Assembly: GCA_009760885.1 (NCBI GenBank)
Contig: CM019691.1
Span: 31,992,814 to 32,056,813, forward strand
Reading direction: 5' to 3'
DNA: 64,000 nt
Origin: Achatina immaculata
Lineage: Eukaryota > Mollusca > Gastropoda > Stylommatophora > Achatinidae
This document shows, one piece after another, positions 38,101 to 52,717 of the stretch. Each line of letters begins with the position of its first letter. Within the stretch, counting starts at the first letter, position 1. The notes under the pieces are model-generated. The model did no database searches, was not told the DNA's origin, and worked only from the letters and a program-made list of their open reading frames with translations. Position numbers and translations under genes: made by a program.

Positions 38101-41100
38101 AACTTTTTCGTTCTTATTACTGCTCTGAATTTTATGAAACCATATGACCTACTCTTCTCTCCATTAATGATAATGGTGATGAAGAGAACACACTACACAG
38201 ACGAGAGCAAACCATCATTTTTCAACTAAGGACAAGGTACATACCCCTGAATGCACACACACAGACAAGGCCCGATGAAGCACCCAAATGTCCACTGTGT
38301 GACAACAACCAAGAAACAGTCACACATCATCTATCGGAATGTCCAGCACTCAAAGATTTATGACAGGAATGCCTGCCTGAACCATCCAGACATCAAAAAT
38401 GAATTTTATACAAACTTGACACAATTAAAGAAGACCTGCAAATACTTTACAATCACTTCAAGCCAAAGAGTGCAGACTCAGATGGCTGCTGGATCAGAGA
38501 AATGAAATGAAAATGAAAGTGATGATGAGAAATTAGCCTGCTCTTATCTATCCAAGTCCCACAGCATTTGCATACCATAGGGGTGTGAAGTGTTAGCGCT
38601 TCACATTTCTAAGCCACCACAGCATTTGAGGCTGTGATGCCAGTACCTTGCCTTGCTGCCTTTGTTTTCCTAGGAAGCCCCAGGTACCCATTTTTTGAGG
38701 CTGGGTTGACCCCAGCGCTGGTCAGTCAAAAAAATTCCACCCGAGCATGAAATTGAACCAGGGACCTTCTGATCACCAGGCGAGTGCGCCAACTACTACA
38801 CTACCACAGCACCTTCACTCTTATACCTTTCTTCATTTCCTAGGATATATATGAAGATGAGATGATACTAAGTATGCTGTGATATCAAGCTTTTCTCAAA
38901 GCTCCACCATGATGGTGACTATATTTATCACTGCCTTATTGTCAGGCTGCTATGACACACAGCATATTTCCAGAAAGCACTGTGGTGTAATAGAGAGAGA
39001 GTTGTGCTAGCTACAAATAGCTGACAATGGTGTCAATGAGAATCTCTCTCTCTCTCCCTGAACCGTAAGTGCCCAGGGCACATAGGGCTTCCGCAAGGGT
39101 TTTCCACAAAAGCCTGTCCTTTGCCTATTTTTCTGCTCTTGCCCAGATGAGCCCTCTATTGCTCAACATCCTTTCTGTTGTTCTTCTCCATGTCTCTTTT
39201 GGTCTACCCTTACTTCTGTTCCCCTGTGGTGTTCACTTAGTGCTATTTTGGTAGTGAGTAGTCTGTCATTCGGAGCACATGTCCCAACCATCGCCAGCGT
39301 CTTTCCTCAATAATTGCTGTCAGTGGCTTCATTTGCATTTCTGCCAACAAGATGTCATTTCTTATTGTGTTTGGCCAAAATATTTTTCTAATTCTTCGTA
39401 AACATTTAGTCTGGAAAGAATTTAACTTGTTTTCTATGGTCAGTGAGAATACTCCTCCCTAATTCCTAATAAAATTATAATACAAAAGGATACACAGGAC
39501 AAATCTTGCCACAGGGTGGTTCAAGTTGATGTTTTGATATAACTAATCAGCTCCAAGGAAGGCTTTCTCACCATGAAGCAGGCTTCATTAAATGTCTTCA
39601 TCTACAGTTAAAGACAAAATTCAACAGTCAAATGTCTTGGTCATTTTCAGTTCACAATTACAAATACATTACACAGGGTCCTACTGTGGAAATTTTCTAT
39701 CTCAGCAAGGATTATTGTACAAGTCCTATGGGATAAGTTACCTATGGTAAGTTTCCTAAAGAATTGACATGTCTATATGAAATCTGCTGAGAAGTCTGTA
39801 TTTTAGATGGTTATGTTCATCACAGTGGTATGGTCTGTTAAGAGATCTGCTTCTTACACTGAAATGTTCACCACAGTGGTATGGTCTGTTGAGAGATCTG
39901 CTTCTTACACTGACATGTTCATCACAGTGGTATGGTCTGTTGAGAGATCTGCATCTTACACTAATATGTTCACCACAGTGGTAGAGCCCGATGAAAAGTC
40001 TCTTTCTTAGATCTGGGAAGTACTTACAGCTTCCACAACACACTCTTCTTTCAGTAAAATGCCTTTATTACAAGTTTCTTACAAAGACACCTGTCAGCAG
40101 AATAAAAACTATTACTGTACATCTTCTTATGGCATAACTGTGGTCATCATCATCTGCAGTAACTGTAACTAAGCTTACAGAATACAACAATAAACAAAAC
40201 AAGGTATGATTCAATAATGCTTATGACCAATCATATGAAATACTAAAATATATAAAACTGTCATGCAAGTTAAGATTTTTCAAAACCTGTCAGCAAATGA
40301 TGCCAAGGGCATAATCCTCTGATGTATAAAAGATAAAATGCTCACTTTGATGCCATTAAGGCATATTGGGGATAACATGTAAGATCCATATTTTCAAGAC
40401 CATCCACACATGAAAGTGTGATGTGTTAAGTATTATGCCTGGCTACACCCACCTTCCCAGATTTCTCTGATACCCATTTTTAGAGGCTGCATGGACTTTG
40501 GGGCCTTTCTCAACTTGTCCCCACTACTGGGGATTGAACCCAGTACCACCAGATTAGTAGACTGCACACCTAACCAGTCAGCCAACCAAGCTGCCAAATA
40601 TATAAGACAACTGTTTAATGAATTTCAATGAACTAAAAATCAGTTCTGAATACAAACTACGAATAAAAATAAAAGGCTATACATAAACTGGCAAAATTTT
40701 AACTCAGTAGCAGAAATGATGCTCTCAGGACAGCTTAAATGAAACTACACAAACTACAAAGTAGATGACTTGTTGGCAGAATGATGATTGTCAGACTTCA
40801 GTTCTTAGAAGCTGCTGCTGTCTTAGTGAAGATCCTGAACACAACCATTTGACCAATTTTGGAGTATGAAGTAATGATTCCCTAATTTCTCAAACTGGGA
40901 TCAAGGTACAAACTTCTCATTAAAGACTACAACCTTGGTGATTTATACTGATCCCCACTTCACTGGCCAGGCTGAAGCAGAACATCAGGATGCTGTCAGG
41001 AGCACTTCCAAAGGATGTGACAGGACAGAGGGTCTTGACTTGCATGATCTTGATAACTATGTCTTCTCTATCAGAGAATGTTTAAACAATGTTAAACTGT

Positions 41101-44100
41101 TTTGTTTCAATGAAACAATGTTAAACTACTTTGTTTCAATGAAATGTGGGGGTCGCCTTGAGTGCAGTGAAGCCGGAGTCTGAATTTTGAACTTTATGTT
41201 AAACTATTTTGTTTCAATGAATACATACCAATCGCAGGTGACCTGAACGGATGCAGCTGTTGAAGAGGGTGTTCTTTTCCTCTTCTGAGATCTTGTAATA
41301 TAATCCAACATGGTCCAGGGTGTGGTGTCTCTGTTGGATATATAAAATATATTAAATGTTAATGGCAAACAACTATAGCACAGTGTATAATCACTTTGAA
41401 CTGGACACACAATATAAGGGCTAAAATTTGCTGGCTACCTCTTTCAGGAACTGGATGAAAAATAGCCACAAACTCAGCTTCTGAAACATCACACAACAAT
41501 GAACATAGTATGATATATATATAATAAAAATGAAAAGGAAACAACTTGTTGGAAGTCAGGTTATCCAAGTTGGCTAACAAAGCAAGAAACAAACCACTAG
41601 AGTCAAGTTCTAATACAGTGTTTCCCATGTTTGTTCAGACTGTTGCCCCCCTTCTTTTTTTTCCAGCCAACATCCTCAATGCCCACCCCCCTTATATACT
41701 ACATTTACAATGCCCTATTAAACTAGGATATGTATTACACAACTAAAAACTTCAGCAAGCAAACCAGTTTATTTAACAATATGAAGGAGTACATTTATAA
41801 TTCAAATACAGCATTATTTTCTCAATTTTTAATGTCATGGATGAATTTCTTGCAGAGACACAAGTTTCTCAATATCAGGTTGAAGAGTTCTAAGAAGGAC
41901 GCTATACTGCCCCCATTTGCTGCTTGTTTTCCCTTAATGTCCAGCTACCATCCCCTTTTCTTCCACTGCTGCCCCCTACTGACCCTTTTTCTTTCACCAC
42001 CACCACCACCCCCTCCCTCTGGTACTTTCAATGCCCAAAAACAGAAGTACTGAATGGTCTGTCAGCATAGTATGAAATAGAATCAACAGCTGATATAATA
42101 AATAACATCTAAAACAGAGCTTTACAATAAAACATCATTTACACCAAGTCAGCAATGCTCTTAAAAACATAAATTGGACACTTCACTTTACTGATAAAAG
42201 CAAATACTAACTGGATCATCAACACTTGTTCGGTAGGCATGGCCAATATCTGCAGTCTGTGGATGTGTAGCAGACGCAAAGGCTCTCCCTTCTGACTGAC
42301 AAAAACCTAATGAGAATACAGAACAATATTTGAAAAAAAAAGAGAAAAAGGAACCCTCTGTTTATCATAACTGTGGTGTTCCAAGACTTAGCCTACTCAA
42401 AGCATCATAATCAGTCTTCTGTATTCCCAATGGAGCATAAGGCATCCACAAAGATGGTTAAGAAAATCCTTTATCGTCATCTGCCGATAATCCAACTCGA
42501 CTCCGACACTCGTAACATTTTCTCGGAAGCACCCCTATTGGCATACAAACGTGAGCCAAACCTTAAGGCAACCACAAAGTTCTCCAGCCAGTCTGTCCTG
42601 TGCAGGTCGGGATACTTCCAACCATGTCTTTCCTGCTTTCTTTAGTTCTTACTGTATTGTGTGCCTCCATGTCCCCAATGCCCTCCCCTTCTTTCTTTTC
42701 CCTAAAGGTGTCCAAGTCAAGGCAGCATAGGGGTGTCTTGTTCTTACCATTTGTAGTATGTGGTCCAGCCATTTCCATCTTTGTCTTTTGACCTCTGTAG
42801 TAATGTTCTCAATGCCTGACTGTTATTTCCTCATTTTTCAAGCATGTCAAAAGCTGTTTTTTTGTTGTTTTCCTTTTCTTGAAAACTAGCTGATCTTTCA
42901 TTCAAAAACCTATGCTACTGCCTGGGGCAAGGACAGCCAGGTCAGGCCCTGTGGTCAGTTACTATTGGGCCCACAGAAAACTGTAGACAAAATCTTAGTG
43001 TTTTCCTGAATTAAAATTTTGTCTCTAATAAGAAATGATGGAGGAAAAAAAACAAATCATCCCCCCCCCCAACAGTCTGGGCTCCAGGGGTACAATCCTG
43101 CACTTTCTTCTTTCATCAGGGCTGACTGCTGAGATCATTTTATACATTAATTAAGAATGATCTCACTTTGTATAAAAACAGCAGCGCAACAATTTTTCAT
43201 ACACTGGCTAACAATTTCTACAAATGGGGATACCTGTTCCTTTTCACTCTTTTCGCTGATTTTTCTCTATTTTCTGCACTGAAATTGTACCAAACTTTAA
43301 ATAATGCTGTGTTGTCATTATCAACAAATATTCCTACTGTGAATGACAACTTCAGCTTAAAAACTACATTAATTAAAGCTTCTGGCATGATAACACACAA
43401 TAATTAGTGTATACACCTATACACTGCAGTAAAGCTGTGATACCAAAATGTATAAACTAGGGGAAAAAGGTAGGAACAGCTTTATTACTTAAGGAACACA
43501 AAACTATGACAAACAGGATGAAGAAGACATCTCTGTTTCTTCGTCCTGTTTATGTATGTATGATTAAGGTTAACGCAGAAACATCACAGCTTTGTGGTCG
43601 TTAAGTAATAAAGCTGTTCCTACTTTTTTTTCCTGCTTTATACCAGCATGATAACAATTCTGAATCCTGTAGTATACACAAACACTTAAACATCACTTCT
43701 TTACGTTACATGCCGTACTAAGTATTTGGGGATTTTATTTCAAATTATCTTTACACAAGTGAACAAACACAAATGAAACAATTACTGGGCTTATTTCCCC
43801 CCCCCCCGACCTAGTTGGTACATACACATTCCTATTGTTTATTGCAAAGTTGGCTTCATAACTTAAAAGGAATCCCGTGCAGAGATATATATTTATGTTG
43901 CTATGCTTGGGCATCTTTCCCATCACAACATATGCCTGTGAGACCTGGACACTTAACAAAACAGCTGAGAAACACATAAATGCCTTTGAATGTAAATGCT
44001 ACAGAAGAGTTCTTGAAATATCATGGACAAAAAAAAACAACAAATATATCCATACTACAAGAACTTAATATTGAAGAAGGCTGGCTAGTAAAGAGGATTA

Positions 44101-46546
44101 AACAGAGAAAACTTAAATATTTGGACACATTAAACGCCATGATAATCTAGAGAAAACCGTCTTGGAAGGGCACATAATGGGAAAAAGAAAGAGAGGAAGA
44201 CCAAGGCAAAGATGACTGGAAGACATCGTTGATGATCTGCAAATGGATGCATCAGCAGCAGGCCATCTTGCTCACAACCGAGAGGCCTACAGGAGTGCTG
44301 TTAGGGAGGAAAAGTTCCGCAAATGACATACAAATGAATGCTTGTGAAATGTTTATTACCGTTTACGACGTGCCTGTAGACTGTCTGTGACCTTGACAAG
44401 TAAGCTGTTCTGAGGCACTTTGTGAACATGCTTGCCTCCATAGCAAAAAGTGACAGGAGGGGGCGCTACTCTCGATATTGTGAAAAGTGCTATTGCAACG
44501 TAGCAGAATAGCTTTTCTGTGTCAGTCATTTGCGTGTCCCTTGCAGAACTTTGCCTCCCTAGCAGCTCTCCTGTAGCCCTCTCGGCTGTAAACAAGATGC
44601 CCTGATGCTTATGCTTCCATTTACAGATTATCAACGATGTCTTGCAGCCATCTTCGCCTTGACGTTTTCTGTATGCTACAGTAAAATACATCCTATGTCC
44701 GATATTTTGTTCATAAACATGACTTCCATTTAGACAAAATATTGTATTAGTATGAAGTACACCTGTGGTATAGAAATGTTTGATACGTAAATAAATATTG
44801 AAAACGCCAATAATACCAGGTGCATGTTTGGCTCAGTATTAGTAACATTCGAAAATAATGTACACAAATTATTTTTGAGCAAGATCGTGAAGGAATGAAG
44901 AAACGCAGGCTACGGTCAAAATTTACATCTTACATCCTTCCTGTGACATTAAACGTCAGATAGGGCCCGCATGGTAGTTTGCCAAGATGTCCTGTCTTCG
45001 GCGAGTTTTTCAGTTTCATCAGAGGATGTTATGACAACTGAATTGGCTTCTCTTTGGGGATACTCTGATTGTTTCTTCTCATCACATGATCGGCATATGT
45101 CCATCTTCTTTCACCCATGAGACATGCTGCTGTTTGCTCATCTGTCTGATTTCTGTGTTGTTCTTGAATTTATTTCACTTTATACCGTGTATTTTACTTA
45201 TGCATTTGTTTTCGAAAGAGTCTAATTTCTTGTCTATTTCTTTAGTTGTTTTCCAGCTTTCACATGCATAAATGAGGGTGGATATTACATTTGAATTGAA
45301 TAATCTTAACTTTGTTTTTGTCCTTATAACTTTTGAATGCCATATGTTCTCAAGATTCTTGAAGGTCAGTGCTGCTTTTGCAGTTCGAATTCTAACTTCT
45401 TTTCTAGTGTCACCATTGTGGTCTATATAGCTGCCGAGATATGCAAAATGGTTTACTTCTTCAACAGCTGTTCCGTCTACGTATATTTGTCCTTCGTCGT
45501 TAATGAGAACCTTTATTTTTGTTTTATCCTTGTTAATTTCAAGTCATATTTTACTAGCCGTTGAAGACAGGGTATCTGTTTTTACTTGCAATGATTTCAT
45601 ATTGTCGCTAAGAGTTATGTCATCTGCAAAATGAAGATCTTCCAGTTGGGTTCCACATACCCAAACAATGCCCATTTTACCTTTGCAACATTTGTTCATT
45701 ATGAAGTCTATGGCAATTCCAAAAAGCAAGGGAGATAATATACATCCTTGTTTCACGCCTTTTTCAATCTGGAACCATTCACTCATTCCTTCGTCTGTAC
45801 TGGCTGCACAAACATACCCATTGTAGAGGTCACTAATGATGTTGACAATCTTAGAAGGTATTCCATATATTCTTAAAATCCTCCATAATGATTCTCTGTG
45901 TATGCTACCAAATGCCTTTTTAAAGTCTATGAAGTTCAGGATTAACGGTATTTGCTTTTCAATATGTTCAAATATTCAAAATGTAGTATCAGTAATATTC
46001 ATTCATTGAGAACAATGGCATTGCATCTAGTTTGTATTAAAATACCTTCGGAAGAAATTTGTTTCGCAAGCAGGGCATGCTTGTCAAGTACATGTCTGCC
46101 CCCTACCCTAGACTGCGACTAAAGCCACTTCGGCCTTTTTTATATCAGATATTTAACAGTTTCGCAGAGGTACCTAAAAACATGGACAGTGTACAGACTT
46201 TAGTTCCCAGTGAAACTCTGTGACAAAACACAGTCACAGCTCTACAAAGAAAAATCTCTAAGCAGAAAGGCCCAGATAGTGGATCCAGTCCTGACCACTG
46301 TTAAGTGGAACATCTCTAGAAGTGTAAGCTTGGGGGGATCCCAGTATTAGGTACGTAAGATCAAGGAAGACGTCTTCCGGGCAGTAGCGACAGAACCCAA
46401 CCTCGCAAAGCCCCACCAGACAGTTGCAAAATCTTGTCTGATTCTTACCTTCACAAATGGCCTAAACAAGCATACACCCTATCGATATCAAGACGCATTA
46501 GCGAATGAACGAACTTCCACTAAGCCTGAATGTACCACACATTATG

Positions 46547-46632
<86 letters not shown>

Positions 46633-48347
46633 GGGGTGGGTTCCAAGTTGCCACAGGGTTAACACGAGCCTCGTTGTCTTTGGGAAACTGGTTCACGTGA
46701 GATTCTTCACATAACTAGCCTGCTCAAAGACCCTGAATGTTAAGGTGATAGTGTAGGACATAGCGGATCTGTATACGCCATCTTCTAGATAGATGGTTGC
46801 TTCACATTTCCTGGTACTCTGTACCGTCTTTGTAATTAGGGCATGTTGTTTCATTGATAGATGCATTTTATCATTACTTTCTTGAAATAATATAAGTAAT
46901 TACACTTGGTAATTTACATTACACTTAAATGACGAAACAAGATTAGCCTCGCAAAAAGCTTTGATTCGCAAAGCATTCGAGTAAAAACACTATAGAAATG
47001 ATACATATTTAATGTCCAATGCATTGATCACTTAGGGATTATGCCAAAGCACACCGATTGGGAGCCTTTGCCCTAGCTTAAATTCTTTAAATCTTACCAA
47101 GAGTTTCGTATACTTTCGTTTCTTCTCTCTTTCGAATTTCAGTGTTTTGTAATCTCATACACCTTTTGAAATGAAATTAAATTTATTCATATTGTTAGTG
47201 GATTGAGAACAAAACATAGGGAATAAAAGACTTCAGATTTAGTGGACAAGACTGGAAAGCTGATGAACTATTTCCACACAAACTATGCATCATGATCTTC
47301 TAATTTAAAACTCATCCCAACCATCAAAAATTCTTATCTTATATCTTATATCCTTCCCGTGGCGTTAAACGTCACATAGAGCTCGCAAAATGGTTCGCCA
47401 ATTTTTCCTGTCTTCGGCGAGTCTTTCAGCCTCATCAAGGGATTTTATGCCTGTTAATTTTGCCTCTCTTAATAATGTCCTCTTCAGAGTTTCACGCGGT
47501 CTGCCTCTTTTTCTTCGGCCTGTTGTGTTCCACTTGATAGCTTATTTTGGGATTCTCTGATCATTTCTTCTCATCAAGTGACTAACATATGTCATTTTAA
47601 CGTTATTTTAACGCTCTCGCCGGCATGCAGAAATCAGCGGAATTCCGCTTGATCTGTTACATATCATGTACCGGGAGTTGGGCATAAGGCTAACAACCTT
47701 ATCCTGGGACCTATCTAGAGGCGATTCCAGATGGGAAAAAAAGATATCGTTACGGAAACTCGCACAGAAACCAACCGAGCATCAGGGATGCCAACTCCGA
47801 AGAACTCATTCGTCGGCCCCAAACATGTGACAAGGATTGGATTCTGGAATGTGAGAACGATGGCGTCAAAAATTACTGGCATTATATCCGAACATGGTAC
47901 GATTAATTAGGAACAAAGCTTCACACTAGTCGGTACTGCTTTGTTCTTCTCAAGGTCTGAAAGTCTTAATGGCATTATGTCAGTGGCTGGCATAACCGAC
48001 GCAAGTCTCATACACATGTCACGCTGCCAGAAAATTCTCTTGATAAACTCCCATTTGAGTGTTAAGGCAAGATATACAACAAGACAGTCTCAAGTTGAAA
48101 CAATTACTGAAAATTAAAACGATTCAAGCCTCCAAAAGAGCACTGGGCTGTGACTTGATCTCTCTGTTGATGATTTTGCCCGTAGGTAAAAAAGAAAGGT
48201 ACTCTTAGTATTCTCAAAACCTAACTGAAGCTTACTGTGAGAATTTTCAGTCTTATCTCTCTGCTTAGCTTCAGCAGTCTACCTGACATCTCTCTCCGAT
48301 ACTTTAGGACACACTCTTATCTCTCTGCTTAGCTTCAGCAGTTCGCA

Positions 48348-48383
<36 letters not shown>

Positions 48384-51300
48384 TGATGTTCAAGAACAGT
48401 GGTTCCCAATTAATAAAGTCCACGAACCCCCCGATGTTTCAAGATCCAGGTCAGGGACTCCCATACTTTGGAAAAATTGTATATCTGTGTGGTAGCTATA
48501 TGTTTTAAATACAAAATAATTCTTTCCAGAAAATGTGGGTAGCCTTGAATGAGCAAACACTACACTGCACTAAAAGCACAGCTTAAAAAAAACAAAGTTA
48601 TTTCCTTCACACTGGACGGTCAAAACATCGGTTATTGAATATTTCACAGCGAAAATTTAAAAAAAATGATCTTGAGTTTTTCTCACGGACTCCCACAGCA
48701 AGATCCGCAGATCACCAGATGGGAACCACTGCTCTAGAACAATGTTTTGTTTTCCATGGACCCCCTTTCCAGTATGAGAACAGCTGTGAATTCCTCGTCA
48801 AAAATAAACTTACAAATAGAACGCAGACAATGCTATGCTTTTGTTCCCTTCTACTCGAACCTATCCATTTGCTGGGCGACCTGGTTGGCTGAGTGGTTAG
48901 ACGCTTGGTCTGCTATAATTCGGAAGTAGCAGGTTCATGTCCCAGCAGTGAGGATTTTTTTTCTGGCACCACCACACCAAAAACAGGCCTCGGGGTCCAT
49001 CCGGCCTCTAAAAATGGATACCAGAGAAATTTGGGAAGAATGTACAAAAAATGTGTGAAAATTAAAAAAAAAAGAAGAAAATATTACCACATGATGAGGG
49101 AACGTGACGAGGCCATTGTGACTTATTGTATTCAGAGGTCCACCATTTGAACAAATTTTAGAACTACTGGTATACATAGCTAAGATAATATACTTGTCTT
49201 TGAATGTAAATGTTATAGAAGAGTTATTCAAATATCATGGACACACCCACACACACACACACAAAACAACAAATATATCCATACTACAAGAACTTAATAT
49301 TGAAGACGGCTGGCTAGTAAAGAGGATTAAACAGAGAAATCTTAAATATTTTGGACACATTAAACGTCATGATAATTTAGAGAAGACGGTCTTGGAAGGG
49401 TCATTCATTCATTCATTTGCATGTCCCTTGCGGAACTTTGCCTCCCAAACAGCACTCCTGTAGGCCTCTCGGTTGTGAGCAAGATGGCCTGCCGCTGCTG
49501 CATCCATTAGCAGATCGTCAACGATGTCTTGCAGCCATCTTCGTTTTGGTCTTCCTCTCTTTCTTTTTCCCATTATAAGGGTACATAATGGAAAACTGAG
49601 AGGCCTACAGGAGAACTGTTAGGGAGGCAAAGTTCTGCAGGGGACATGTAAATGACTGACTGGTATACATTACATCATTTTCATCACACCCGAACCGAAC
49701 ATGCATACGTTCACAGCAAAACCGCATGGTGCAAATTACAGATGCGATGAAACAAGTAAAATACATAGTATATATAAAAACCACAACAATATATCTAGCA
49801 AAAGCACCACAGTGAACATTTATATCGTTCCTAAAAATGTGTATAGCGTTGTTCTTGATCAATTAATCAACTACGTAATGTGATATATTCTATTCTCTTT
49901 CTTCTCTGTGTGTGTGTGTGTGAGTGAGTGAGTGAGTGAGTGAGTGAGTGAGTGAGTGAGTGAGTGAGTGAGTGAGTGAGTGAGTGAGTCTTCTTCTTCT
50001 TCTTCTTCGTTCGCACTGTCTGTCTATATCTGCAGTCCTGTCTCTTGGATAAATTTCACTGTTTTTTGTAACTCATGTATGGAACCGTAGAGCTTATCTT
50101 CTTTAGTGGTTTCACTGGGCCAGTAATTATTTCTCAGTGTCTCGTAGTTGATGCAGTTCTGGAGGATATGTTCCACGGTTTGGGGCACCTGGGCACATGT
50201 ACATAGATTAGTAGTACCAACCTTAAACTTTGTATACATATGACTTCGGAGTCGGCAGTGTCCTGTTCGGAGACGGAAGATGGTGACTTGTTCCTTTCTG
50301 TTTAGCATGTGATAGTCATCATGTGGTGGTGTTTGTGGCTTCCTGTAGGTTTTTATCATGCTTTTCTTCTGATTATAGGTGACTGGTATGTCTAGTGAGT
50401 GAGTGAATCCTATTATATGAAACTGTCTCTTTCACATACATCTTTAGGTTTTCAATTAACAAGCTCTTTAAACATTCTTGAACAACTGTCTAAAGATATT
50501 TTCATTTAGTATTTATTATGATTCACAGTCGTAAGCATAAAGGCAATGCAGCAGAAACTTTCGTTTGTTGTAATTCACACATTCGCTGATGATACAACGC
50601 TGAGAGTTTTAGTGTAGTGTTTACAGGTTTGCTTACTGTTAATACGTCAGTTTCCTAAGTTGAAGACAGAAGCTGTTTGGTGCTCGAGAACCGCTACATT
50701 TAGAAATATGGGACGCTAGAACCACACGGTTTGAACTAGAAATTCAGCTACCCTTAACATTCCATATCTTCACAGTCATATTCCCTCTCTACTAAGTTCT
50801 ACTCTTTCCTCACTTTTAATTTATATTCCAGAACCCTAACTGTACTAGACTACAAACGTTCTAACAAACCACACTGATCTATTCCATCAGACCCCCATTC
50901 TAGCTTTATTACCATTATATCATTATCTCTCTATCCTTTCCGCTTTCTCAACCCCTTCTTTACTACCAATCTTTCACACCTCAAGTCCACATTTAGACAT
51001 TCCCAATACTCCACCACGCGCCCTCTCGAACACAGCTTCTTGCAAGCCACAGAAAAATGCTCCCTTTTTGCATTCTTATTTGTATATCATTCATGTGAAT
51101 TTATGTTCTATCTTCTTTTCCGATTTCTTTGTCCCGTATGTTTTTATGTGGTTAAGGTGTAAACCGAAATGTTACAACTGTGTGCTCGTTAACTAGTAAA
51201 GCTTTCCCACTTTTGATTTAACTATTTTTAACGTTTTGTTATCACAGCTTTACTTCAGTGGTTATGTGTATATTTATATATTTAGTCTTATACATACTTA

Positions 51301-52686
51301 TACTAAAAAAAACTACTCGTGTGTTTCTAAATAAAGAATCATACTGTAAAAACTTTTCAATCGCATACAGAAATGTGCATACACGTGTTGCACACCCACC
51401 CACATGCAAACATTCTGTACTTGCCAGGGGGAAAGGCCATGATGCCATAGATTTAAAACGAGAAATGAAATATCAATTTTTAAAAGTTAAAAGACCCGTG
51501 GTGGCAGGGCGATGGAAAATAGGAAGCGGATAAACAACGACGCGATGTTGGAAGCGAACTTGTTTTACTGCATTGTACGCTCTGTATATTTTTACGTCTT
51601 TACCACAGTATACTTCTGAGACATCGGGCGCTGAGTATGAACAGCTGTAACCCGATCGATCGTAAACCGCGTATGACTGTATGTGTTATATATTATGCTA
51701 CAGCGAAGGGGAAAAAAAGCAGTAGCACAGAGCCAAGCCAATCAGAATTTATAAAAAGCGTCAAAAGTGTTTATTTTCCACTTAGTCAGTCATTTGCATG
51801 TCCCTTGCGGAACTTTACCTCATTAACAGCTCTTTTATAGGCCTCTCGGTTGTAAGCAAGATGCCCTGCTGCTGATGTATCCATTTGCAGATTATCAACG
51901 ATGTCGTGCAGCCATTTTCGCCTTGGTCTTCCTCTCTTTCTTTTTCCATTATGTACCCCTCCAAGATGGTCTTCTCTAAATTCTCATGAAGTTTAATGTG
52001 TCCAAAATATTTAAGTTTTCTCTGTTAATCCTCTTTACTAGCCAGCCTTCTTCAATATTAAGTTATTGTAGTATGGATATATTTGTTGTTTTTTTGTTGT
52101 TTTTTTTTGTCCACGATATTTTAAGAACTCTTCTGTAGCATTTACATTCAAAGGTATTTATGTGTTTCACAGCTGTTTTGTTAAATGTCCACGTCTCACA
52201 GGCATATGTTGCGATGGGAAAGATGCATGCCCTTAAAAATCTTATTTTTGTAGTTCTATCAGTTCCTCTCCACAGATTCTTTAGTTCTTTTACTTTTTGA
52301 AGAGCGATAGATGCTTCCTTTTAATTTCCCTCATTGTATCTTCATTATTAGTTAGTAATGATCAAAGATATTCAAAACCCTCTACCTCTTCCAATTTTTT
52401 CTCATTGATACATATTTCAGCTTCCTTATTTGTTTTGTCAGTTGTCATCAGTTTGGTTTTCTTCTCATTAAGATAGAGGTTTTGAACTTTACTATTCTTA
52501 CAGACTGACATAATTAGTTTTTCCATTCCTTTTTGTGTTGTAGACAGTAATACTGTGCCATCAGCATATCTAATCTCTGGCATTTCATAACCCCCAGTTT
52601 TTGTGGTATCATAATATTCCTTGTCTACGTCTTATCTAATATTCCTCATTATATTGTTAGTATATAAGTTTTCCAATAAAGACTAA

Positions 52687-52717
<31 letters not shown>

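Noticed and set aside
38008..38229. Multi-pass membrane protein
   Set aside because: The hydrophobic periodicity is a 30-bp minisatellite running into a LINE fragment.
39756..40043. Cys/His-repeat protein (YHCxEH units)
   Set aside because: Pattern comes from the 51-bp minisatellite and does not match a zinc-finger spacing.
41620..42050. Second hAT-like element starting CAGTGTTTCCC
   Set aside because: Only one end is seen; no matching inverted end or target duplication.
48876..48950. Functional tRNA gene
   Set aside because: A and B boxes are present, but the acceptor stem does not close and the sequence continues as a SINE body seen in other copies.
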